DNA of 6,064 nucleotides, taken from CAZTVF01 sp964616985. Its GTDB lineage: Bacteria; Planctomycetota; Phycisphaerae; SM23-33. The stretch is taken from positions 1 to 6,064 of the forward strand of contig CAZTVF010000190.1 in the NCBI GenBank assembly GCA_964616985.1, read 5' to 3'. Every line of letters begins with the position of its first letter. Within the stretch, counting starts at the first letter, position 1. The notes beneath the pieces are model-generated. The model saw only the letters and a list, made by a program, of their open reading frames with translations, had not been told where the DNA came from and did no database searches. Positions 1 to 5,952 of this stretch are shown one piece after another. Both the position numbers and the translations under genes were made by a program.

Positions 1-1725
1 GGCAAGCTCGTCGCCGCGGGCGTCGTGTCGCGCGACACGTCGGCCGCCAAGGAAATCGTCGTTTCGGCCAAGAACGGATTCCCCTGGCAGGCCTCGGTCG
101 GGGCGAGCGTCGAGCAGTTCGAGTTCGTGAAAGAGAACCAGGCCGTGGTCGTCAACGGCCGTGAATTCACAGGGCCCGTCAACGTCGTCCGCAAGGCGAC
201 CTTGGGCGAAATCAGCTTCGTGGACCTGGGAGCCGACGGGAGCACGTCGGCCAGCGTGGCCGCCAAGGCCAAGGAGAAAGGCATCATGACCGAAACCGCA
301 AGTGCAACCGTGGACCAGACTCAGACTCAGGCCGCCGACAAGGGCGCGCCGCCCATCCAGGCCGCCGCCGCGCCCGCCGGCGCGGCCGTCGCCGACCTCG
401 ATGGCGATCCCGTCGCGGACATGCGCATTCGCGCCGCCGCCGAGCAGGAGCGGATCGCGGCCGTGCGTAAGGTCTGCGGCGATGATCACCCCGAGATCTG
501 CGCCAAGGCCATCAAGGAAGGCTGGGACGTGACGCGGACGGAGCTTGAAGTGCTCCGAGCCGACCGGCCCAAGCCCCCGGCTGTGCATGTCCCGGACAAC
601 TCGCTCACGTGCAGCGTGCTGGAGGCGGCCTGCATGCTGACCGCCGGCCTGAAGGACGTGGAGAAGCTCCACGAGGCCAAGACGCTCGAGGCCGCCGACA
701 AGCGGTTCAAGGGCGGCATCGGGCTTCAGGAACTGCTTCTGGAGGCCGCGTGGGCCAACGGCTACACGGGGCGCAACTTCCGCGACAGCCGCGCCGTGCT
801 GCAGTTCGCCTTCAACCCCGGTGTGCAGGCGGCATTCAGCACCGTCAACATCGGCGGCATCCTGTCCAACGTCGCCAACAAGTTCCTGCTGGACGGGTTC
901 TTCTCCGTCGAGCGGACCTGGCGGAACATCTGCGCAGTCCGCAACGTGTCGGACTTCAAGACGGTCACCAGCTACCGGCTGATCGGCAAGGACCGCTATG
1001 AGCAGGTCGCCCCCGGCGGCGAACTCAAGCACGGGACGCTGGGCGAAGAGTCCTACACCAACAAGGCCGACACCTACGGCATCCTGCTGAGCATCGACCG
1101 GCGGGACATCATCAACGACGATCTCGGCGCGATCACCACCATCCCCCGCAAGCTGGGGCGCGGCAGCGGCCTGACGATCAACGACGTCTTCTGGGCCTGC
1201 TTCCTGGACAACGCATCGTTCTTCACGGCCGGCAATGAAAACTACATCACCGGCGCGGACACGGTGATGGGCATCGACGGCCTGACCAACGGCGAGAAGG
1301 CCTTCATGGACCAGGTCGACGGCGACGGCAAGCCTCTGGGCGTGATGCCCGCGATTGTCCTGGTGCCCACGGCCCTGTCGGCGATGGCGACGCAGTTGTG
1401 GCGTTCGCTGGAAATCCGCGACACCAAGGCCGACACCAAGTACCCCATCGCCAACCCGCACCAGGGCAAGTTCCGGGCGGAAGTGTCTCGCTACCTCTCC
1501 AACACCAAGATCGACGGCAGCAGCGAGAAGGCCTGGTATCTGCTGGCGGACCCCAACGACATGCCGGTGATCGAGGTCGCGTTCCTCAACGGCCAGGAGT
1601 CGCCCACCATCGAGACCGCCGAGGCCGACTTCAATGTGCTCGGCGTGCAGATGAGGGGCTACCACGATTTCGGCGTTTCGAAGCAAGACCCCCGCGGCGG
1701 AATCAAGGCCAAGGGCGAGGCATAA
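1..1725 (+). CDS. Prohead protease / major capsid protein fusion (5' partial)
   Basis: The frame is open from base 1, so the gene begins upstream; 574 residues are visible. Residues 1-85 look like the end of a prohead maturation protease. FPWQASVGASV (about 27-37) matches the strand that carries the catalytic Ser in HK97-type (S78/U35) proteases, making Ser32 the candidate nucleophile, and ATLGEISFVDLGAD matches the family's closing strand. The catalytic His would lie upstream of the window. Residues 96-140 form an Ala/Pro/Gln-rich linker, perhaps a scaffold or delta-domain analogue. From about 140 onward the protein resembles Mu gpT-like/HK97-fold capsid proteins, with the TYGILLSIDRRDIINDDLGA segment typical of gpT relatives. 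The product would form the icosahedral shell after proteolytic maturation. Fused protease-capsid proteins are known in phages. Function is confident at the level of 'capsid'; the protease part rests on short motifs. Confidence 0.85.
   Translation, partial: GKLVAAGVVSRDTSAAKEIVVSAKNGFPWQASVGASVEQFEFVKENQAVVVNGREFTGPVNVVRKATLGEISFVDLGADGSTSASVAAKAKEKGIMTETASATVDQTQTQAADKGAPPIQAAAAPAGAAVADLDGDPVADMRIRAAAEQERIAAVRKVCGDDHPEICAKAIKEGWDVTRTELEVLRADRPKPPAVHVPDNSLTCSVLEAACMLTAGLKDVEKLHEAKTLEAADKRFKGGIGLQELLLEAAWANGYTGRNFRDSRAVLQFAFNPGVQAAFSTVNIGGILSNVANKFLLDGFFSVERTWRNICAVRNVSDFKTVTSYRLIGKDRYEQVAPGGELKHGTLGEESYTNKADTYGILLSIDRRDIINDDLGAITTIPRKLGRGSGLTINDVFWACFLDNASFFTAGNENYITGADTVMGIDGLTNGEKAFMDQVDGDGKPLGVMPAIVLVPTALSAMATQLWRSLEIRDTKADTKYPIANPHQGKFRAEVSRYLSNTKIDGSSEKAWYLLADPNDMPVIEVAFLNGQESPTIETAEADFNVLGVQMRGYHDFGVSKQDPRGGIKAKGEA
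271..288 (+). promoter_or_regulatory. Possible internal ribosome binding site and ATG start for a capsid-only product
   Basis: AAGGAG at 271-276 lies 9 nt before an in-frame ATG at 286-288, exactly at the junction between the protease-like region and the Ala/Pro-rich linker. Translation from here would give a 479-residue protein beginning MTETASATVDQ, which lacks the protease and holds the whole linker plus capsid domain. What is seen is the motif, the spacing and the frame. Use of this start is inference, by analogy with nested in-frame head genes such as lambda C/Nu3. Confidence 0.45.
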
Positions 1726-1728
1726 CCA

Positions 1729-1742
1729 CCCGGCATGCCGGG
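1729..1742. repeat. Perfect 14-bp palindrome between capsid and decoration genes
   Basis: CCCGGCATGCCGGG is its own reverse complement. It starts 3 nt after the capsid stop codon (TAA 1723-1725) and ends 2 nt before the AGGAGA ribosome site (1745-1750) of the next gene. In RNA it could fold as a 5-bp GC stem with a CATG loop. No T-run follows, so it is not a standard intrinsic terminator. It may stabilise or attenuate the mRNA, or be chance in GC-rich DNA. Confidence 0.45.
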
Positions 1743-1756
1743 ACAGGAGAACTGAC

Positions 1757-2431
1757 ATGGCAAAGGCAACTTACGTTCAGCAAGGTGATTCGGTCGACTA
1801 CACGCCGTCTTCGGCCGTGGCGGCCGGTGACGTCATCGTCCAGGGCACTCTGGTCGGCGTGGCCAAGACGCCCATCGCGGCCAACGTGCTGGGCTCCCTG
1901 GCGGTCCGCGGGGTATTCGACGTGGCCAAGGCCGCCGTCGCGTTCACGCCGGGGGCGGCCGTCTACTGGGACGCCGATGGCAACCCCGTCGGCGGCACCG
2001 CCGGCACCGGCGCGGCCACGACCACCCGCACCGGCAACACGTTCATGGGATTCGCCCTGGCGGCTGCCGGCGAGACGGCCACAACCGTCCGCACGGTCCT
2101 GCGGAGCGTCGAGGCGATGGCCGCCGAGACGCTGGGGCTGGGCGACCTGTCCGATGTCGGCGCGGTGAGCTACACGGCCGGCAAGCTCCTGGTCGCCGAC
2201 GGCGACAGCTTCGAGCCCGTTGCCGTGTCGGGCAACGCAACGCTGGCGGCCAATGGCGCTCTGACGGTCACCGGCGCTGCTGTTGGCGACACGAAGGAGA
2301 TCACCTTCGGCACCTCCAAGCTCGTCCGCAGCGGCAACAACGTCATTGCGACGCTGCCCGCCGCCGACCCCAGCGTGGCCGGGGCGCTGTACGTGGACAA
2401 CGGGACGCTGAAGGTCTCGGCCGGGCAGTAA
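1757..2431 (+). CDS. DUF2190-type capsid decoration protein with fibre-like C-terminal extension
   Basis: This 224-residue protein starts at ATG 1757 with AGGAGA (1745-1750) 6 nt upstream. Residues 1-118 look like the DUF2190 family: an early YVQQGDSVDYTPSSAVAAGD stretch, a VFDVAKAAVAFTPGAAVYWD core and a final VRTVLRS strand. DUF2190 proteins are usually about 110 residues, sit beside the capsid gene, and are thought to be decoration or head-surface proteins; an old database label as a recombinase is misleading. Residues 119-224 are extra. They contain LGLGDLSDVGAVSY, then ATLAANGALTVTG, and end with DPSVAGALYVDNGTLKVSAG, all of which resemble modules found in phage fibres. I infer a capsid-bound protein that projects a short fibre or spike. 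The DUF2190 call is good; the extension's role is a guess. Confidence 0.75.
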   Translation: MAKATYVQQGDSVDYTPSSAVAAGDVIVQGTLVGVAKTPIAANVLGSLAVRGVFDVAKAAVAFTPGAAVYWDADGNPVGGTAGTGAATTTRTGNTFMGFALAAAGETATTVRTVLRSVEAMAAETLGLGDLSDVGAVSYTAGKLLVADGDSFEPVAVSGNATLAANGALTVTGAAVGDTKEITFGTSKLVRSGNNVIATLPAADPSVAGALYVDNGTLKVSAGQ

Positions 2432-2432
2432 C

Positions 2433-2819
2433 GTGGCCGACCTGCCTCAAAGCGCTGCCCAGTGGCTTAAACGGATGCGATCATCGCACCTGTCGCACCC
2501 CGTGATCTATAGCCGTGGCAGCGAGTCCGTGGAGGTCGGGGCCTCTGTTGGCAGGACGGTCTTCCAGACCGTCTCGTCCGCAGGGCTCCTGGAGGTGACG
2601 GAGGCGAGGGATTTCCTGATCGCGGCCGCCGACCTGGTGCTGGAGGGTCAAAGGACTCTTCCCCAGGCCGGCGACCGCGTCAGCGAGTCCTGCGGGCCTG
2701 ACACCTTCATTTACATGGTGCTCGCCCCGGAGGGTGAGCCGGTATGGCGCTACAGCGATCCGTACCGCCAGACGCTGCGGGTCCATACCAAGCAAGTCGG
2801 TCCGGAGGAACTGCCGTGA
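2433..2819 (+). CDS. Probable head-tail joining / head-closure protein
   Basis: This is a 128-residue soluble protein. It starts at GTG 2433, one base after the preceding TAA, with no strong Shine-Dalgarno sequence, so it is probably translated by coupling. An in-frame ATG at 2475 is an alternative, but it would drop the N-terminal amphipathic stretch AAQWLKRMRSSHL. The order is: N-terminal helix (1-20), a beta-rich middle (22-75) including TEARDFLIAAADLVL, then QAGDRV and the C-terminal EPVWRYSDPYRQTLRVHTKQ. The 'DF-I...L...P..GD.V' layout is typical of short phage head-tail adaptor proteins. Position just after capsid and decoration genes and before a terminator-like gene supports a neck or connector role. 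The family is not firmly identified from sequence alone. Confidence 0.5.
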   Translation: MADLPQSAAQWLKRMRSSHLSHPVIYSRGSESVEVGASVGRTVFQTVSSAGLLEVTEARDFLIAAADLVLEGQRTLPQAGDRVSESCGPDTFIYMVLAPEGEPVWRYSDPYRQTLRVHTKQVGPEELP

Positions 2820-3052
2820 ATGATTGTTCCAGCCAGTACGAGCGAATGTGCAAATGCGAGTTCGCCTCGGTCCACGCGAAGCTCGACCGGATGGACGAGG
2901 CCATTCGCGGCAACGGCAAGCCGGGCATCCAGCTTCGCCTGGACCGCCTGGAGACCTCGCACGCGAACCGCTCACGGGTGCTGTGGCTCGTCGTGGGCGC
3001 GGCAGTGACGCTGGTGGTGTCGGCGGTGTGGCAAAAGGTGATCGGAGGCTGA
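2816..3052 (+). CDS. Small coiled-coil, single-TM protein, XhlA/holin-accessory-like
   Basis: This encodes 78 residues. The start chosen is GTG 2816, which overlaps the preceding stop as GTGA and has GGAGG at 2804-2808, 7 nt upstream. A longer in-frame start at 2744 would overlap the previous gene by 76 nt and is unlikely. Residues 14-47 form a charged helical segment (HAKLDRMDEAI, then QLRLDRLET), followed by one C-terminal membrane helix at about 55-72 (VLWLVVGAAVTLVVSAVW) and a short tail. This helix-then-TM plan resembles XhlA-type phage proteins, which assist holins at the inner membrane, but I see no decisive motif. Three cysteines cluster near the N-terminus (Cys4, Cys12, Cys14). Its place among head-completion genes is unusual for a lysis gene, so a membrane-linked assembly or entry role is an alternative. 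Confidence 0.6.
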   Translation: MNDCSSQYERMCKCEFASVHAKLDRMDEAIRGNGKPGIQLRLDRLETSHANRSRVLWLVVGAAVTLVVSAVWQKVIGG

Positions 3053-3053
3053 C

Positions 3054-3491
3054 GTGGCGAGCTTGATCGACATCGCCGAGGCCGTCGCCGCCGAGATGAA
3101 CGGCGGGAGTTTCTCGCTGCCGTTCATGGCCCAGTGCATGCTCCTGCCGGTCTTCGACCGCAAGGACATGGCCGCTCTGCACGTGACGGTAGTGCCGCGC
3201 GGGCAGGAGATGACGCTGATCGCCCGGGATGCCGCCCAGTGGGACTACCACGTGGACGTGGCCGTCCAGCAGCAGGTCGATCCGGCCAACCTCGATGACC
3301 TGCGGGCGCTGTCAGGCTTGGTGGACGAGATCATCCGTTCCTTCGCGGGCCGGCGGCTGCGGGAGTGCCCCGAGGCGATCTTCATCAAGGCCGCCTCCGA
3401 ACCGCCGTACCTGCCCGAGCACCTGGAGAAGCTCCGCCAGTTCACCGGCGTCGTGACGCTGACGTTCCGAACCGCAGAGATGAGCGAGTAA
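3054..3491 (+). CDS. Probable tail terminator / tail completion protein
   Basis: This 145-residue protein starts at GTG 3054, one base after the preceding TGA, with GGAGG at 3044-3048 and a 5-nt spacer. An N-terminal helix (LIDIAEAVAAEMN) is followed by a beta strand (MAALHVTVVPRG), a strand with WDYHVDVAVQQQVD, a long helix (LDDLRALSGLVDEIIRSFAGR) and a final strand, FTGVVTLTFRT. Helix, strands, helix and a last 'F-G-V-x-x-L-T-F' strand match the plan of phage tail terminator and minor-tail proteins of the lambda gpU/HK97 gp10-neighbour type. Family assignment is by fold impression and position, not by a signature motif. Confidence 0.5.
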   Translation: MASLIDIAEAVAAEMNGGSFSLPFMAQCMLLPVFDRKDMAALHVTVVPRGQEMTLIARDAAQWDYHVDVAVQQQVDPANLDDLRALSGLVDEIIRSFAGRRLRECPEAIFIKAASEPPYLPEHLEKLRQFTGVVTLTFRTAEMSE

Positions 3492-3494
3492 CCC

Positions 3495-3613
3495 ATGCTG
3501 ATCGTCGCGCCAACCCAGCCCCTCGTGTGGGGCCGCATCACCGGCAGCCTGATCGACCAGACCGATCTGGCGATGGCCCTGGCGGCGCTTGCGCCTGCGA
3601 CTCACGACCACGC
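3495..3613 (+). CDS. Fibre-like protein, N-terminal part (runs into assembly gap)
   Basis: ATG 3495 follows the previous TAA by 3 nt; no strong Shine-Dalgarno sequence is visible. The 39 complete codons before the Ns end in WGRITGSLIDQTDLAMALAA and then APATHDH. The pattern 'W-G-x-I-x-G-x-L-x-D-Q-T-D-L...L...A...H-x-H' is the recognisable start of many phage tail-fibre and collagen-like proteins, where H-x-H units recur. The product is therefore probably an adhesion or fibre subunit. Its true length is hidden by the gap. Confidence 0.55.
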
Positions 3614-3713
3614 NNNNNNNNNNNNNNNNNNNNNNNNNNNNNNNNNNNNNNNNNNNNNNNNNNNNNNNNNNNNNNNNNNNNNNNNNNNNNNNNNNNNNNN
3701 NNNNNNNNNNNNN
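3614..3713. other. Assembly gap of 100 Ns
   Basis: Exactly 100 unknown bases, the conventional placeholder for a scaffold gap of unestimated size. It falls directly after an H-x-H fibre motif, so a collapsed or hypervariable repeat is a likely cause. If the frames on both sides belong to one gene, the true gap length must leave remainder 2 when divided by 3; 100 does not. Protein translated through it is meaningless. Confidence 0.98.
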
Positions 3714-3910
3714 CCAGCTACTACGCGCCCGCCAAAGACACCAACGTGGACATCACCTTCGTTTCGTCGGTGGTGATCGTCGAGGGCAGCCCGCCGGTGC
3801 TCCAGACCCGCAAGCGGACGGCCAATGTGCGGCTGCTGAACGGCGAGCTGTCGGTCACGGTGGGCGACGAGTTCGGCGGCGACGTGATCGAGGAAGTGAG
3901 CGACGTTTGA
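3714..3910 (+). CDS. C-terminal part of a structural protein (5' cut by gap)
   Basis: After the gap, the frame ending at TGA 3908-3910 reads about 64 residues, starting SYYAPAKDTNVDITFVSSVV and ending GDVIEEVSDV. The frame choice rests on the next gene starting 2 nt after this stop and on protein-like strand patterns (alternating hydrophobics in VDITFVSSVVIVEG and ANVRLLNGELSVTVG). It is probably the end of the fibre-like gene begun at 3495, but a second gene starting inside the gap cannot be excluded. No family is recognised. Confidence 0.55.
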
Positions 3911-3911
3911 C

Positions 3912-4457
3912 ATGGTGCTTTACCGCCACAATGGAGCGATGCTTCGGCACAGCGGCAAGCTGGTGCGGAATCTCCTGTTCACCCGGCCGCTGACGACGGA
4001 CGACGTGCCGCCCAGCATCCGCGCCATCGGCCTGGAACTGTCCACCGAGGCGACGGCGCATCCGGCCTGGGCGGGCGGCTACCAGGCGATGTTCTCCCAC
4101 GTCCGCCACAACGGCCGCTCGTGGTGGTGGGACGGCTACTCCACCAGTTGGACCCCCGAGCCTGCCGAGGGCGCTGGCAACGGCGACGGCACCTGGCGGC
4201 GATGCAACTGGATCGGCTGGACCGGCAGCGGCTTTGGGGCTGTCGGCTATTGGGGCGGGATCACGTTGGACAACGGCAACATCACGCTGACTGTCGCCGT
4301 CAGCCCGGTCTCCGAGCACACCGGCTACACCGCGATTTACTACAACTATTTCTACATGACCCCCAGCTTCTACTCCAAGTCCGACAACCACCTGTGGACG
4401 CCGGTCGGCATCTACGGCGGCGGCAGCAATGGGCTGGTCGAAGCACCGGGCCTCTGA
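3912..4457 (+). CDS. Aromatic-rich protein of unknown function in the fibre block
   Basis: This 181-residue protein starts at ATG 3912, one base after the preceding stop; only a distant GAGG (3890-3893) is present, so coupling is likely. The N-terminus MVLYRHNGAMLRHSGKLVRN is followed by a linker and then a domain very rich in aromatic residues: 10 Trp and 11 Tyr in all, including WWWDGY (71-76), CNWIGWTG (98-105) and YYNYFYM (143-149). Gly and Asn are frequent and no signal peptide or TM helix is evident. The composition suggests a beta-rich exposed or carbohydrate-binding surface, fitting a receptor-binding or fibre-tip role between two fibre-like genes. That is inference; I do not recognise the family. 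Confidence 0.65.
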   Translation: MVLYRHNGAMLRHSGKLVRNLLFTRPLTTDDVPPSIRAIGLELSTEATAHPAWAGGYQAMFSHVRHNGRSWWWDGYSTSWTPEPAEGAGNGDGTWRRCNWIGWTGSGFGAVGYWGGITLDNGNITLTVAVSPVSEHTGYTAIYYNYFYMTPSFYSKSDNHLWTPVGIYGGGSNGLVEAPGL

Positions 4458-4468
4458 GGAGCACAAAC

Positions 4469-4738
4469 ATGGCCATTCGCGTGAACCTGTCGACGACGCC
4501 GGTGGGCATCGAACTGCCCGAGGCCTACGTGCGCGTGATGGACTTCGCGGGCAACAAGGACCGCCTGGCGATCAACGTGGGCGTGTTCTTCAGCCAATCC
4601 GCCTGCCTCGCCGGGGCCAAGCCGCTCTACGTGCAGCAGCACATCGTCCCCCCGGCCGTCGGCGATGGCGGCGTCTTGCCGTCGATCTACGAGGCCCTGA
4701 AGTCGCTGGCCAGCTACACAGGCGCGGAGGACTGCTGA
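4469..4738 (+). CDS. Small hypothetical phage protein (89 aa)
   Basis: ATG 4469 is chosen because GAGGAG (4456-4461) lies 7 nt upstream and the preceding stop is at 4455-4457; the open frame further upstream only overlaps the previous gene. The protein begins MAIRVNLSTTPVGIELPEAY, continues with RVMDFAGNKDRLAINVGVFF, and ends with a helix (SIYEALKSLASYTGAEDC). It is soluble, likely alpha/beta, with no known motif. Its stop overlaps the next ATG by one base (TGATG), so the two are co-translated. Tail-associated by position only. Confidence 0.65.
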   Translation: MAIRVNLSTTPVGIELPEAYVRVMDFAGNKDRLAINVGVFFSQSACLAGAKPLYVQQHIVPPAVGDGGVLPSIYEALKSLASYTGAEDC

Positions 4739-5952
4739 TGCGCTTGAATGGCGTCATTCAGCTGCGGCGAGACCAGACAGGCCTGTACCTGCGCCTGCGC
4801 TACCTCGATGTGAACAACTCGCTCTACACCTACACCGAGGGCGGCACCTGCGAGTTCGGCAACGGCCTGTACGGATTCCAGTCCATCGACCTGCCACCGG
4901 GCTTCCGGGGCTTCATCGTGGTGGAGGATGCCTACGGCGGCGCTGGCGTTGTCGCTGCCGGGGCAATCACCGACTCCGACGAAGTCGGCGCGGTCGTGGA
5001 TGCCGCCGTGACTGCCTCGCACGGCGCGGGCGCGTACACGCAACCGACCGTGCCGACTGCGGCGGAAGTGGCCCAGGCTGTCGATGCCGCCGTGATTAGC
5101 TCGCATGGCGAAGGGGCTTATACGCAGCCGACCGTTCCGACGCCTGCGGAGATCGCAGCCCAGGTAGATGCCGCTTTGTCAGCCACACACGGCGAAGGGG
5201 CATGGACACAACCTGTCGTTCCCAGCGCTGTAGATGTGGCCTCGCAGGTAGACACGACGCTGACGGCTGCGCACGGGGCTGGTGACTGGACAGGCGGCGG
5301 CTCCGCGCCCACGGCACAGGAAGTCGCGGAGGCTGTCGGCAGCGCCCTCAGCACCGCCCATGGCGCTGGCTCGTGGGAAGCGCAGACCCCGCCGGTGCCC
5401 CCGACTGCGGAGGAAGTTGCCGACGCCGTGGACATCACGCTCTCGGCCGCCCATGGCGACGGCCAGTGGGATGCGATCGGCAACGGCGGCTTCACCGACG
5501 AAGACCGCGCCAAGGTGGACGCCATCAAGACTCGGACCGACCGGCTGGGCGAGCTGACGGTGGGCGTGCTGAGCCCTGTCGCGGCCGATGGCCAGATCAC
5601 GCTGCACAGCGGCGACGACTACCCGGCCGCGTCGCCGGTGGCGATCACCTTGCCCGCCTACGTCGCCCCCGACCTCGCCGGCGCGTCGGTGCAGATGGTG
5701 ATCAAGAAGGCCGGCGACTACAAGACCGGCGGCGGCAGTGCAGTGCTGACGGTGGATGGGGCACTATCGGTGGATGGTGCGGCCGTCACGGCGACATTCA
5801 CGCTGACGGCCGCCCAGACCGGCGGCCTCACCGCGTGCCCGCCAGCCAAACGCCCCAACTACTGGTATCAGGTCCTGGCCACGACGGCCGCGGGCGAGAA
5901 GCGCACGCTGGCGTCGGGACCCCTGACGATCCTGGCGAGGGTGGCGCAATGA
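4738..5952 (+). CDS. Repeat-containing tail fibre / baseplate-like protein
   Basis: ATG 4738 overlaps the preceding TGA by one base and has GGAGGA at 4726-4731, 6 nt upstream; the product is 404 residues. Three parts are visible. Residues 1-80 form a beta-rich N-terminal domain (LYLRLRYLD, LYGFQSIDLPPGFRGFIVVE). Residues 82-244 hold six repeats of the form [ED]-[VI]-A-x-x-V-D-x-x-[LV]-[ST]-x-x-H-G-x-G-x-[WY], joined by TQPTVPT-like linkers. Residues 254-270 form a short helix (DEDRAKVDAIKTRTDRL), followed by an Ig-like beta domain (275-404) ending in the TLASGPLTI pattern common in phage structural proteins. Short repeats with H-G-x-G-x-W occur in phage tail and fibre proteins, where such segments may form elongated stalks. 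A role as fibre shaft or baseplate spike is inferred. Confidence 0.65.
   Translation: MRLNGVIQLRRDQTGLYLRLRYLDVNNSLYTYTEGGTCEFGNGLYGFQSIDLPPGFRGFIVVEDAYGGAGVVAAGAITDSDEVGAVVDAAVTASHGAGAYTQPTVPTAAEVAQAVDAAVISSHGEGAYTQPTVPTPAEIAAQVDAALSATHGEGAWTQPVVPSAVDVASQVDTTLTAAHGAGDWTGGGSAPTAQEVAEAVGSALSTAHGAGSWEAQTPPVPPTAEEVADAVDITLSAAHGDGQWDAIGNGGFTDEDRAKVDAIKTRTDRLGELTVGVLSPVAADGQITLHSGDDYPAASPVAITLPAYVAPDLAGASVQMVIKKAGDYKTGGGSAVLTVDGALSVDGAAVTATFTLTAAQTGGLTACPPAKRPNYWYQVLATTAAGEKRTLASGPLTILARVAQ
4981..5469 (+). repeat. Six tandem 28-31-residue protein repeats (H-G-x-G-x-W/Y)
   Basis: The HG pair recurs at residues 95, 123, 151, 179, 208 and 239 of the 404-residue protein, a spacing of 28, 28, 28, 29 and 31. 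Units 1-3 share a TQP-x-V-P linker; units 4-6 have diverged, Gly/Pro-rich linkers. At DNA level the units differ substantially, so this is an old or diversified array rather than a fresh duplication. Confidence 0.85.

Noticed and set aside
1398..2168. 256-codon plus-strand frame spanning the capsid end and decoration start
   Set aside because: Out of frame with two confident genes, and Arg/Pro/Ser-rich composition typical of a shifted GC-rich frame.
1757..2431. Recombinase annotation for the DUF2190 protein
   Set aside because: No Walker A or RecA motif is present; the label is a legacy database name, and the capsid-adjacent context fits decoration.
2744..2815. Upstream extension of the small TM protein
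   Set aside because: It would overlap the previous gene heavily and carries no ribosome site; GTG 2816 has GGAGG at ideal spacing.
2481..3251. 256-codon minus-strand open frame across three plus-strand genes
   Set aside because: It covers three well-spaced plus-strand genes with ribosome sites, and its product is Arg/Pro/Gly-rich with no domain. This is the usual antisense shadow in GC-rich DNA.
3855..4466. 203-codon minus-strand open frame opposite the aromatic-rich gene
   Set aside because: Low-complexity Val/Ala/Arg product with no clear start signal. The plus-strand gene fits the operon spacing and overlaps it fully.
4429..4737. Upstream extension of the repeat-fibre gene
   Set aside because: It would overlap the whole 4469-4738 gene. 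ATG 4738 has a good GGAGGA and a stop-start overlap.
4981..5469. CRISPR-like or DNA-level tandem repeat
   Set aside because: Periodicity is at protein level; the DNA units differ in many positions and stay in frame within a CDS.
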